From an uncultured Pelagibacteraceae bacterium (GTDB lineage Bacteria > Pseudomonadota > Alphaproteobacteria > Pelagibacterales > Pelagibacteraceae), in assembly GCA_902594825.1 (NCBI GenBank), contig CACJNO010000004.1:1-44734 (forward strand): a DNA stretch of 44,734 nucleotides, read 5' to 3'. Below the pieces are notes generated by a model. The model had not been told where the DNA came from. It saw only the letters and a program-made list of their open reading frames with translations, and did no database searches. A program made the position numbers and the translations under genes. Below, in pieces: positions 35,234 through 43,954 of the stretch (positions are counted from its first letter, which is position 1; every line of letters starts with the position of its first letter).

Positions 35234-37000
35234 TTAAACTAAAGCTTTACCTTTTCCTGTTATCTTATTTTCCTCTTTTTCATTAGGTCCCAATATCATC
35301 TGATTGTGAGGTTTTCCCGATGGTATCATTGGAAAACAATTTTCATTAGGATCTACTCTACAATCAAATATTACTGGTCCATCAAATTTGAGCATTTCTT
35401 TAATTTTTTCATCAAGTTCAAATGGTTTTTCAGCGATAATTCCTTTACAACCATATGCCTCTGCTAATTTAATAAAATCAGGTAATGCTTCTGAATAACT
35501 TTCAGAGTAATTCTTTTCATGCAATAATTCTTGCCATTGTCTAACCATTCCCATGTATTGATTATTCAAAATGAAAATTTTTATTGGTAAATTATATTGA
35601 ACTGCAGTTGACATTTCCTGCATTGTCATAAGAACTGAGGCTTCTCCTGCAATATCAATCACTAATTTTTTTGGATGAGCTATTTGAACTCCAACAGCAG
35701 CAGGTAGACCATAGCCCATCGTACCTAAACCACCTGAAGTCATCCAACGATTAGGCTTATTAAATTTATAGTGTTGGGCAGCCCACATTTGGTGTTGACC
35801 AACCTCTGTTGTAATAAATGTATCTTTATCCTTAGTTAATTCATAAAGTTTTTGAACGGCATATTGTGGTTTAATAGTTTCATCACTATTTATAAAATTT
35901 AATGAATTTTTTGTTCTCCACTTTTGAATTTGTTCCCACCATGAAGATATTTTTTGTTTATTTGATTTTTTTAAATCAATATTTTTTTTCTTTAAAGTTG
36001 TATTAATTCCTTTAAGGACATCTTTAACATCTCCTACAAGAGCTAAATCAACTTTAATAATTTTGTTGATAGATGATGGATCAATATCAATGTGAACTTT
36101 TTTTGACTTTGGAGAAAATTCATCAATCTTACCTGTTATCCTGTCATCAAATCTTGCACCAATATTTATTAATAAGTCACAATCATGCATTGCATTATTT
36201 GCTTCATAAGTTCCATGCATTCCAAGCATTCCTAAAAATTGATTATCATCACCAGGGTATGCGCCCAATCCTTGAAGTGTTGAAGTAATTGGGAAACCAG
36301 TTAATTCAACAAGCTCTCTTAAAACTTCGCTTGCTTCTGGACCTGAATTAATAACACCACCTCCAGAATATATGATAGGTTTTTTTGATTTATTCATTAA
36401 ATCAATTAAATGATCAATATCTTTTTGAGAAAAATTATTTAATGACTTTCCATTTAATTTTTTTTTAATTTTAGGTTTTAGATAAGATGTTTTGGCAAAT
36501 TGAATATCTTTTGGAATATCTACTAAAACTGGTCCTGGTCTACCAGTTGTTGCTACTTGAAAAGCCTCATGAAGAACTTTTGATAAATCTTTAATATCTT
36601 TTACTAACCAATTATGTTTAGTGCATGGTCTAGTAATTCCAGTTGTATCACATTCTTGAAAAGCATCTGTGCCAATCAAATGAGTTGGTACTTGTCCTGA
36701 AATGCATACTAATGGAACAGAGTCCATATATGCGTCTGTTAAAGCTGTTACAACATTGGTTGCACCTGGTCCTGAAGTTACTAAAACCACTCCTGGCTTT
36801 CCTGAAGATCTTGCGTAACCTTCGGCTGCATGTCCTGCCCCCTGTTCATGTCTTACTAAAATATGTTTTATTGAAGAATGATTTTTTAATTCATCATATA
36901 TTGGTAAAACTGCTCCACCAGGATAACCAAAAATAAATTCAACGTCCTGATCCTTGAGACATTTGAATACGATTTCTGCTCCTGTGAATAATTTTGACAT
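35234..37000 (-). CDS. ilvB: Acetolactate synthase large (catalytic) subunit
   Basis: Thiamine-diphosphate enzyme joining two pyruvates, the first common step of valine and isoleucine synthesis; it also uses 2-oxobutyrate. The 588 residues include the essential glutamate in VRHEQGAGHAAEGYARSSG (about E51), FAD/TPP region GGLGTMGYGLPAA, and the metal-binding motif AGEASVLM, where Glu replaces the Asp of the textbook GDG. The ILNNQYMGMVRQWQ block follows. A promoter candidate places transcription start at the A of the ATG, with no ribosome binding site. Confidence 0.97.
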   Translation of the reverse strand: MSKLFTGAEIVFKCLKDQDVEFIFGYPGGAVLPIYDELKNHSSIKHILVRHEQGAGHAAEGYARSSGKPGVVLVTSGPGATNVVTALTDAYMDSVPLVCISGQVPTHLIGTDAFQECDTTGITRPCTKHNWLVKDIKDLSKVLHEAFQVATTGRPGPVLVDIPKDIQFAKTSYLKPKIKKKLNGKSLNNFSQKDIDHLIDLMNKSKKPIIYSGGGVINSGPEASEVLRELVELTGFPITSTLQGLGAYPGDDNQFLGMLGMHGTYEANNAMHDCDLLINIGARFDDRITGKIDEFSPKSKKVHIDIDPSSINKIIKVDLALVGDVKDVLKGINTTLKKKNIDLKKSNKQKISSWWEQIQKWRTKNSLNFINSDETIKPQYAVQKLYELTKDKDTFITTEVGQHQMWAAQHYKFNKPNRWMTSGGLGTMGYGLPAAVGVQIAHPKKLVIDIAGEASVLMTMQEMSTAVQYNLPIKIFILNNQYMGMVRQWQELLHEKNYSESYSEALPDFIKLAEAYGCKGIIAEKPFELDEKIKEMLKFDGPVIFDCRVDPNENCFPMIPSGKPHNQMILGPNEKEENKITGKGKALV

Positions 37001-37006
37001 TAACGC

Positions 37007-37036
37007 AATCTAGCTGAAGTTGTGCTAATTGGTCAA
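37007..37036 (-). promoter_or_regulatory. Predicted ilvB promoter giving a leaderless mRNA
   Basis: On the minus strand TTGACC (37031-37036) and TAGATT (37007-37012) are 18 nt apart. A start seven bases after the -10 falls on 37000, the A of the ilvB ATG. The seven bases between box and codon contain no ribosome binding site, which agrees with a leaderless transcript. Confidence 0.45.
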
Positions 37037-37053
37037 GACTAACTAGATAAAAT

Positions 37054-37962
37054 CTAAATTTTTTTTAAAAGTTTATTTAAGTCCTCTGACTTTATTTTGT
37101 TCCAATCCAACATATTTCCTCTTCCCCAGGTAGTCTGTCTTTTTGCATATTGCCTAGTCTTTATTGATATTTTTTCAATAACCTCTTGTTTTTTTAATTT
37201 ATTGTTTAAATATGCTCTAATTTCCTCAATACCGATGGCTTTTGAGGCTGTTTTATTTTTTTTTACTTTAAGATCTATAAATTTTTTTACCTCTGAGATT
37301 GCTCCATTCGCTATCATCTCTTTTGATCGAGTATTTATTTTTTTAATTAACTCTGCCCTTGGAAAATCTAAATAAATTTTATAAAAATCCTTTTTTTTAT
37401 AATCCGATTTGGTTTTTTTAACCCATTCATAAATAGATCTTTTAGTAAACAATTTTACTTCATAAGCACGAATTACTCTTTGTGTATCAAATGGATTTAC
37501 TTTATTAGCTGCTAAACTGTCTAATTTAACTAATTTGGAAAAAAATTTTTTATATCCAACTTTTTTGTGTAGTGCTCTAATATTCTCTCTAATATTAATC
37601 GGAATATCAGGAATACTTACCAAGCCTTCAGTTAAAGATTTAAAATATAAACCTGTTCCTCCTACAAGAATTGGAATTTTTTTTCTTTTTTTAATATCAT
37701 TAATTTTTTTCTTAACTAATTTAATCCATTCACCTGTAGAAAAATTTTTTTTAACACTTTGAAATCCATACAAATGATGTTTAATTCTTCTAGTTTCTTT
37801 TTGTAAGGGTCTGGCTGATAAAATCTTTAATTCTTTATAAACTTGCATACTGTCAGCATTGATAATTTCTCCTTTTATCTTTTTAGCTAATTTTATTGCA
37901 AATTTAGATTTTCCAGATGCTGTAGGTCCATAAATTAAAATAATTTTGGATTTCAAATCCAT
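37054..37962 (-). CDS. miaA: tRNA dimethylallyltransferase
   Basis: Adds an isopentenyl group to A37 of tRNAs that read UNN codons. The 302 residues include the P-loop GPTASGKS (12-19), NADSMQVYKELKILSARP (about 35-52), LVGGTGLYFKSLTEGLV (about 98-114) and NPFDTQRVIRAYEV (about 166-179). QYAKRQTTWGR near the end binds tRNA. It lies 3 nt after degP and ends the hfl operon. Confidence 0.96.
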   Translation of the reverse strand: MDLKSKIILIYGPTASGKSKFAIKLAKKIKGEIINADSMQVYKELKILSARPLQKETRRIKHHLYGFQSVKKNFSTGEWIKLVKKKINDIKKRKKIPILVGGTGLYFKSLTEGLVSIPDIPINIRENIRALHKKVGYKKFFSKLVKLDSLAANKVNPFDTQRVIRAYEVKLFTKRSIYEWVKKTKSDYKKKDFYKIYLDFPRAELIKKINTRSKEMIANGAISEVKKFIDLKVKKNKTASKAIGIEEIRAYLNNKLKKQEVIEKISIKTRQYAKRQTTWGRGNMLDWNKIKSEDLNKLLKKI

Positions 37963-37965
37963 ATA

Positions 37966-39375
37966 TTAATCTAATTTCACGCCAATATATCTTCTTTGAT
38001 TTTGACTATTATATATTACTAAAAGAATAGTTTTTTGATTACTCTTAAGAACATCTTTTACAACTTTATTCAAATCATCAACAGATTTAATTTTTTTCTT
38101 TTGTGCTTCTAAAATGATACTATCAATCTCAATCGAATTTAATAATGGACTATCTTTATTAATATTTGTAATAACAAGTCCAGTTGTTTGATTTGGTAAA
38201 TTTCTAGATTTTATATCTTCCTTAGATAAATCTCTAACTGTTATCTTTAAACCATCTATTTGATTTTCTTTAATATTTACTTTTTCCTCTGCAACTTTAA
38301 AATCTTCAGATGTCTCCAGTCTTCCAAGAGTAATATCTTTTATAATCTCTTTTTTATTTCTCCAAATTTTTACTTTTACTTTTTTTCCTACTTCAGTTCT
38401 AGCGACTATAATTGGTAACTCTTTCATTTCATTAATCTTTTCACCATTAAACTCAATAATAATATCTCCTGCTTTAACTCCAGCTTTATCTGATGGACTA
38501 TTTTCAGCAACACTTGCTACCAATGCACCTCTTGGTTCTCCTAAATTTTCTACATCTGCGATCTCTTTTGTGACATCCTGAATTCTTACACCTAACCAAC
38601 CTCTTTTTGTTTCTCCAAACTTTATAAGTTGATCAATAACTTGTTTTGCGCTGTTTGATGGTATAGCAAAACCAATACCTATTGATCCACTTCTTCCTAA
38701 AATTGCAGTATTGATTCCAATAACATCACCATTCATATTAAATAAAGGGCCACCTGAATTACCTTGATTAATAGAAGCATCTGTTTGAATATAATCTTCG
38801 TATCTAGTTAAACCTATAGATCTATTTCTAGCTGAAATTATTCCTGAAGTTACAGTTCCACCTAAACCAAAAGGATTTCCAATTGCTATTACCCAATCAC
38901 CAATTCTAGCTTCATCTGAGTCGCCAAATTTTACTGGTTTAAACTTTTCTTTTGACTCCAACTGTAAAACAGCAATATCAGAAAGTGGATCAGCTCCAAT
39001 AACTTTAGCTTTAAACTCTTTATCATCGTCAACACGTACCACTATATCGTCAGCACCCTGAATTACATGATTGTTGGTTATGACAATTCCATTTTCATCA
39101 ATAATAAACCCTGAGCCTAAAGCTGAAGATTGTCTCTCTTGAGGAGTTCCAAACTCTTTAAACATATCTTCAAAAGGGGATCCTGGAGGAAATTCAAAGC
39201 CTGGAAAGGGATTGTTTTTAGTAACAACTGTTTGAGTGGTGGAGATATTTACAACAGAAGGCATCAATTTTTCAGCCAAATCAGCAAATGATCCTGGAAT
39301 AGTTTGAGAGTTAGATTTCTCTAAAAAACTAAAAGAAATCAAAAATACTAAAATAGTTAATCTTAATTTTTTCAT
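37966..39375 (-). CDS. degP: Periplasmic Do/DegP-family serine protease
   Basis: A protein-quality protease of the periplasm (469 residues). The signal peptide is residues 1-23 (ends SNS). The trypsin-like domain has the triad H103 (TNNHVI), D133 (SDIAVL) and S207 (GNSGGP). PDZ1 covers about 255-350 (RGWLGVRIQDV). A second, diverged PDZ lies at about 370-469. Gene order with hflK, hflC and DUF2065 is common in alphaproteobacteria. DegP, DegQ and HtrA cannot be separated by eye. Confidence 0.95.
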   Translation of the reverse strand: MKKLRLTILVFLISFSFLEKSNSQTIPGSFADLAEKLMPSVVNISTTQTVVTKNNPFPGFEFPPGSPFEDMFKEFGTPQERQSSALGSGFIIDENGIVITNNHVIQGADDIVVRVDDDKEFKAKVIGADPLSDIAVLQLESKEKFKPVKFGDSDEARIGDWVIAIGNPFGLGGTVTSGIISARNRSIGLTRYEDYIQTDASINQGNSGGPLFNMNGDVIGINTAILGRSGSIGIGFAIPSNSAKQVIDQLIKFGETKRGWLGVRIQDVTKEIADVENLGEPRGALVASVAENSPSDKAGVKAGDIIIEFNGEKINEMKELPIIVARTEVGKKVKVKIWRNKKEIIKDITLGRLETSEDFKVAEEKVNIKENQIDGLKITVRDLSKEDIKSRNLPNQTTGLVITNINKDSPLLNSIEIDSIILEAQKKKIKSVDDLNKVVKDVLKSNQKTILLVIYNSQNQRRYIGVKLD

Positions 39376-39376
39376 C

Positions 39377-39562
39377 TCAATTTTTCATAAAATAAATAAT
39401 TATAAATCCTATAACTGCAAAAATTAAACCACCTAATCTAAGTTGATTAGATGATATATCTTCCAACTTTTTTAACATACTTTTCATTTTTGATGGAAAT
39501 ATGGCATACAGTATGCCCTCAATAAACAAAAACAGACCGAAGGCTATTATCAATTCCTTCAT
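39377..39562 (-). CDS. DUF2065 small membrane protein
   Basis: A 61-residue protein with two membrane segments (about 1-24 and 43-59) and a short basic loop. It matches the DUF2065 pattern: EGILYAIFPSKMKSMLKKL and QLRLGGLIFAVIGF. These proteins sit between hflC and degP in many proteobacteria and have no assigned function. The gap to hflC is 7 nt and to degP 1 nt. Confidence 0.85.
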   Translation of the reverse strand: MKELIIAFGLFLFIEGILYAIFPSKMKSMLKKLEDISSNQLRLGGLIFAVIGFIIIYFMKN

Positions 39563-39569
39563 AAAAAGA

Positions 39570-40439
39570 TTATTCAGTTTTTGGTTTTATATTTCCAAAA
39601 AATTTAAAGAATTCACTATCTGGTGATAATATTAAAGATGTTTCACCACCAATTAAGGCTTTTTCATAAGCTTGCATTGCTCTATAAAATGCAAAAAATT
39701 CTGGATCTTGACCAAAGGCATTAGCAAAAATTTTATTTCTTTGACCATCACCTTCACCCTTCATTATCTCAGATTTTTTTTGTGCATCTGCTAAAATAAC
39801 AGTCACTTCTTTATCAGCTGTAGATGTTATTGTTACAGCCATCTCTGCACCTCTCGCTCTGAATTCTTTTGCTTCTCTTTCCCTTTCAGTTTGCATTCTT
39901 CTAAAAATGGCATCACTGTTTGCTTGTGGGAGATCGGCCCTTTTAATTCTTACATCAACAATCTTTATTCCAAAATTTTCTGCTTCTGTATTTACACCTT
40001 CTTGGATCAAAGCCATTTGCTTTGTTCTATCCTCCGAAAGAAGAGTTTGTAATTCTTGTTGACCCAAAACATTTCTAATTCTTGAATTTATAATTGTAGC
40101 CAATCTTGATCTTGCAACTCTTTCATTACCAACAGAAATATAAAACTTGAGAGGATCTACAATTTGGAATCTTGCAAAAGCATCTACTATTAATCTTTTT
40201 TGATCAGATGCAATTACTTCCTCTGGTGGAGTATCTAAGTTTAAAATTCTTTTATCTAAAAATACAACATTTTGAATGAAAGGAATCTTAAAATTTAATC
40301 CAGGTTTTAGAATTATTCTTTTCGGATCACCAAATTGAAGTACAATCGCTTGGTTAACTTCTTTTACAATAAATATTGAAAAAAAAGCTACTACTGCTAT
40401 TGCAACAATTATACCAGTTATAATTTTCCCTAAGTTCAT
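39570..40439 (-). CDS. hflC: HflC, SPFH-family modulator of FtsH
   Basis: An inner-membrane protein of 289 residues with one N-terminal anchor (about 8-26) and a periplasmic SPFH/band 7 domain (about 24-190). VNQAIVLQFGDPKRIILKPG and the coiled-coil MQTEREREAKEFRARGAEMA (about 181-200) are typical HflC. It pairs with HflK to form the cage that limits access to the FtsH protease. It lies 1 nt after hflK. Confidence 0.95.
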   Translation of the reverse strand: MNLGKIITGIIVAIAVVAFFSIFIVKEVNQAIVLQFGDPKRIILKPGLNFKIPFIQNVVFLDKRILNLDTPPEEVIASDQKRLIVDAFARFQIVDPLKFYISVGNERVARSRLATIINSRIRNVLGQQELQTLLSEDRTKQMALIQEGVNTEAENFGIKIVDVRIKRADLPQANSDAIFRRMQTEREREAKEFRARGAEMAVTITSTADKEVTVILADAQKKSEIMKGEGDGQRNKIFANAFGQDPEFFAFYRAMQAYEKALIGGETSLILSPDSEFFKFFGNIKPKTE

Positions 40440-40440
40440 T

Positions 40441-41547
40441 TTAGTTTGTCACTTTCTTTTTTTGTAATTCAGGTAATGGTAAATATGGAACTACTCCTGA
40501 ACCTGCATTTTTTTCGATTATCACTTTATCAATATCTGCTAATACTTTTTCCATTGTCTCTAAATACATTCTTTCCTGAGTTACTGACTTAGCATTTTTA
40601 TATTCATTATAAATTGCTAAAAACCTACTGGCTTCACCCTCAGCTTTAGCAACTACTTCTTTTTTATATGCTTCTGCAGCTTGTAAAATTTTTTGTGCTT
40701 CCCCTCGAGCTCTTGGAATTACATCATTTGCATAAGCCTCTGCCTCATTTTTTGATCTTTCCATATCAGCTCTTGCAGCTTGAACATCTCTGAAAGCATC
40801 AATTACTTGATCAGGTGGGTCAGCTTTTTGAGTTTGTACTTGCGTAATTTGAATACCACTAGTGTATTCATCTAAAATTTTTTGAATAATTTCTTGTGTA
40901 TCAGTTTCAATAATTGATCTTCCCTCAGTTAAAATTGGTTGAATATTTGATCTTGCGATCACCTCTCTCATTGCAGTTTCAGCTGCAGCTTTTACTGTTC
41001 CCTCAGGGTCCTGAATTTTAAATAAAAAGTTACCAGCATCTTTAATTACCCAGAAAACTGAAAAATCTATATTAACAATATTTTCATCTCCAGTAAGCAT
41101 TAAACTTTCTTGAGGTACATCTGCTACACCACCAGCTGATGAGAACCCACTATCTCTCTCAGATCTAAAACCAATATCAATTCTATTTACTTTTGTAACT
41201 TTAGGAGTCAGAACTGACTCTACAGGAAAAGGAATATGATAATTTAATCCAGGTTGAGTAGTTTTTACAAATTTACCAAACCTTAAAACGACCCCCTGTT
41301 CATCAGGTAACACTCTGTACAAACCACTAGCTAACCAAACAAAACCTAAAATAATTAAAACTAATATTACTTGTTTGCCCCCAGATGAACTTCCACCTGG
41401 TAAAAATTTTTTAATCTTTTCTTGAATATCTCTTATAATCTTATCTATATCTGGAGGAGTCGGTCCTCTTCCAGAGCCATTTCCATTTCCACCACCCGGG
41501 GGTGTCCCCCAAGGGCTTCCACCTCTTTGTTGAAAATCATCAGACAT
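40441..41547 (-). CDS. hflK: HflK, SPFH-family modulator of FtsH
   Basis: The partner of HflC (368 residues). A Gly/Pro-rich cytosolic head (about 8-55), typical of HflK, precedes the membrane anchor (about 59-77) and the SPFH domain, starting RVLPDEQGVVLRFGKFVKT. The helical rim carries IPRARGEAQKILQAAEAYKK. The head makes the 5' end unusually GC-rich for this DNA. It is the first gene of hflK-hflC-DUF2065-degP-miaA. Confidence 0.95.
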   Translation of the reverse strand: MSDDFQQRGGSPWGTPPGGGNGNGSGRGPTPPDIDKIIRDIQEKIKKFLPGGSSSGGKQVILVLIILGFVWLASGLYRVLPDEQGVVLRFGKFVKTTQPGLNYHIPFPVESVLTPKVTKVNRIDIGFRSERDSGFSSAGGVADVPQESLMLTGDENIVNIDFSVFWVIKDAGNFLFKIQDPEGTVKAAAETAMREVIARSNIQPILTEGRSIIETDTQEIIQKILDEYTSGIQITQVQTQKADPPDQVIDAFRDVQAARADMERSKNEAEAYANDVIPRARGEAQKILQAAEAYKKEVVAKAEGEASRFLAIYNEYKNAKSVTQERMYLETMEKVLADIDKVIIEKNAGSGVVPYLPLPELQKKKVTN

Positions 41548-41555
41548 ACATTATC

Positions 41556-41583
41556 TATATAGTGTTTAATTAATTAAAAACAA
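41556..41583 (-). promoter_or_regulatory. Possible hflK promoter
   Basis: TTGTTT (41578-41583) and TATATA (41556-41561) on the minus strand are 16 nt apart in the 50-nt divergent gap to mrp. The start would fall about two bases before the hflK ATG, so again an almost leaderless message. AT-richness makes this weak. Confidence 0.3.
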
Positions 41584-41597
41584 GTTAAGATCAAATT

Positions 41598-42422
41598 ATG
41601 ACTGATAAAAAGCCTGAACTTAGTGCCGCAATGAAAAGTAAGCTAGAACCAAAGGTTTTTAAAAAAAATCCTATTCTTGGAACCAAATTTACTATTGCGA
41701 TTTCTAGTGCAAAAGGAGGTGTTGGTAAATCGACTTTTGCAACTAATCTAGCTTTAGCATTAAAACGAATTGGTTGTAAAGTTGGACTATTAGATGCAGA
41801 TATTTATGGGCCTTCAATTCCTAAAATGTTTGGGATAAATGAAAAACCAAAAAGTGATGGACAGAAATTAGAACCTATAAATAAATATGATATTCAATGT
41901 ATGTCGATTGGATTCTTGACAGATCAACAAACCCCAATGATTTGGAGAGGACCAATGGTTACCAGTGCTATTAAAACTTTTACACAAAAAGTAAATTGGA
42001 AGGATTTAGATTTTATAATTGTAGACATGCCTCCAGGAACAGGAGATACACAGCTTACATTTTCACAGGAAATTAAAATGGATGGCGCAATCATTGTTTC
42101 AACACCACAAGAGGTTGCATTATTAGATGTCAAAAGGGGAATTAAAATGTTTGAAAAACTAGGAGTAAAGATTTTAGGTTTAATAGATAATATGAGTTAC
42201 TTTATTGGAGATGATAATAAACGATATAATATATTTGGAAAAGGCGGTGTCAATAAAACAGCTGAAGAGTTTAAAAAAGAATTTTTAGGTGAAATACCAA
42301 TTTATCCTGAAGTTGGAAAATCAGGTGATGATGGAAAACCTATCGTTGAGTCTAATCCTGAACATGAAATTTCAAAAATATATTTAAATTTAGCTAACAA
42401 AATTAAATCTATTTATCTTTAA
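41598..42422 (+). CDS. mrp: Mrp/ApbC-type P-loop ATPase, iron-sulfur carrier
   Basis: A cytosolic ATPase of the Mrp/Nbp35 family that helps transfer Fe-S clusters. It has 274 residues. The deviant Walker A SAKGGVGKST (37-46) is followed by LLDADIYGPSIPKMFG, MIWRGPMVTSAI and VDMPPGTGDTQLT. The N-terminal MIP18-like domain is missing, and the region that holds CxxC in E. coli Mrp here reads SYFIGDDNKRYNIFGKGG with no cysteine. It diverges from hflK and converges with the FkbM gene, with a 14-nt overlap. Confidence 0.92.
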   Translation: MTDKKPELSAAMKSKLEPKVFKKNPILGTKFTIAISSAKGGVGKSTFATNLALALKRIGCKVGLLDADIYGPSIPKMFGINEKPKSDGQKLEPINKYDIQCMSIGFLTDQQTPMIWRGPMVTSAIKTFTQKVNWKDLDFIIVDMPPGTGDTQLTFSQEIKMDGAIIVSTPQEVALLDVKRGIKMFEKLGVKILGLIDNMSYFIGDDNKRYNIFGKGGVNKTAEEFKKEFLGEIPIYPEVGKSGDDGKPIVESNPEHEISKIYLNLANKIKSIYL

Positions 42423-43248
42423 TTAAAATTATATCTTTACTTGATCCATCATTGATCTTAATTGTTTTTAATCTTTTAAAATTTAAATCATAAATTATAT
42501 AATTATATTTTTTTAAAAAATTATAAAATTCAGTAATGCTATACCCGTGTTCAGCAAAAGCATAGGGAGCATATTCCATAAAAATCACAGGACTTTTACT
42601 ACTTAATGTTTTTTTTAAACTTTTTAATACGTTCATTTCAAAACCATCTACATCAATTTTAATTATTATCTTCTCTTTAATTTTATTTTTTTTTATAAAT
42701 TCATCCAGGCTAATAATTTTAGTTTTTTTATCTATATTTTTTAAAATACCTCCATGTTGATTATGTTTTTTATCATCACTATCTAAATTCCAACTAGAAA
42801 AAATTTTTGAAGGTTTTGTTTTGTTAGAAGAAACAAAAATTTTATAATTCAATATTTTTTTTCTTAATCTAATATTTAAATTAATATTTTTAATTTGTTT
42901 TTCAAAAGCATAATCTGTTGGTTCAATTGAAAAAATTTTAAATTTTTTTATATCATTATCTAATAGCAACTTTGCAAGTGATAAAGATTTATCTCCTACA
43001 TTTGAGCCGACATCTATAATATTAAAATAAGAAAATTGTTTTTTTTCTTTCTTTATAAAGTAAAAAATTGAATTAGTTAATTTTTTTTGGAACGAACCGA
43101 ATAAAAATAAAGATAAATCTATTCCCTCCGAAATATCTAAACTCCAATTAATATCATTTCTTTTTATAACTATTTTTTTTTTAAAACCAAAAAATAACAA
43201 AAATTTTAAAATTATCTTAGCGAATAATAGTTTTGTATTTGTTTTCAT
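42409..43248 (-). CDS. FkbM-family methyltransferase
   Basis: A SAM-dependent methyltransferase of 279 residues. The cofactor motif is NIIDVGSNVGDKSLSLAKLL (about 74-93), and IIIKIDVDGFEMNVLKSL (about 194-211) is the FkbM signature. FMEYAPYAF follows. Such enzymes methylate sugars or other small molecules, frequently in surface-polysaccharide loci. The gene is even more A/T- and Lys/Ile/Asn-rich than the rest of the window. It lies 18 nt after a family-2 glycosyltransferase. Confidence 0.85.
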   Translation of the reverse strand: MKTNTKLLFAKIILKFLLFFGFKKKIVIKRNDINWSLDISEGIDLSLFLFGSFQKKLTNSIFYFIKKEKKQFSYFNIIDVGSNVGDKSLSLAKLLLDNDIKKFKIFSIEPTDYAFEKQIKNINLNIRLRKKILNYKIFVSSNKTKPSKIFSSWNLDSDDKKHNQHGGILKNIDKKTKIISLDEFIKKNKIKEKIIIKIDVDGFEMNVLKSLKKTLSSKSPVIFMEYAPYAFAEHGYSITEFYNFLKKYNYIIYDLNFKRLKTIKINDGSSKDIILIKDK

Positions 43249-43266
43249 CTAAAATAATTTAAAATC

Positions 43267-43932
43267 TTATTTAATTTTGAGGAATTTTTGAATCATAAAA
43301 ATTAAAATCTTAAATCCATCTAAAAATTCGTTCACTTTTTTAGTGCCTGCAATTCTCTTTCTTTCTTGACTTGGAATTTCGCAATAATTTTGGCCAGCTC
43401 GTTTTGCATTAATTGGTATTTCTACACATAAACAAAAGTCATTACTTTTTAAGTTTAATGATTGAAATGATATTTTTTTTCCTAATATAAAAGTAAATAA
43501 AATGTCACTTAATTTTAAAGAAAATAATATATTGCCAAATGTAGAAAAAAAATAATTTCCAAATTTAGTTAAAAAAGTATCATCCTCACTCCCGCCCCCA
43601 TTTGAATATCTTGTTGCAAAAACATAATCGCAATCTTCACATTTTTTTAACATTTCTTTTAAATAAATTGGATCAAAAGATCCGTCAGCATTAAAAATAC
43701 AAAGATATTCTGTGTCTACATTTTGAATTCCTGTTCTTAAAGCATCACCATAACCTTTGTGATTTTGATATATAATTTCACAATCAAAATTTTTAATAGA
43801 CTCAATTGTTTCATAGTCAGTCTCTTCCAAAATGATCTTTTTTTTACAATTAAATGATTTAATTTCATTCAAGACAGCAGGTAAAGACTCTGCTTCATTT
43901 TTTGCTGGAATTATCAAAGTAAGATCTCTCAC
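43267..43932 (-). CDS. Family-2 glycosyltransferase
   Basis: A 221-residue GT-A enzyme resembling dolichol-phosphate mannose synthase-like transferases. The start MRDLTLIIPAKNEAESLPAVL is the standard GT2 opening. The nucleotide-sugar metal motif reads FNADGSFDP (about 79-87), with Asn in the first Asp position. GDALRTGIQ is also characteristic. A long hydrophobic region (about 121-145) and a basic C-terminus follow; it is shorter than typical two-TM versions. It probably acts in surface glycan synthesis with its neighbours. Confidence 0.85.
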   Translation of the reverse strand: MRDLTLIIPAKNEAESLPAVLNEIKSFNCKKKIILEETDYETIESIKNFDCEIIYQNHKGYGDALRTGIQNVDTEYLCIFNADGSFDPIYLKEMLKKCEDCDYVFATRYSNGGGSEDDTFLTKFGNYFFSTFGNILFSLKLSDILFTFILGKKISFQSLNLKSNDFCLCVEIPINAKRAGQNYCEIPSQERKRIAGTKKVNEFLDGFKILIFMIQKFLKIK

Positions 43933-43954
43933 AATTCAAAATTTTTAGTAATTA

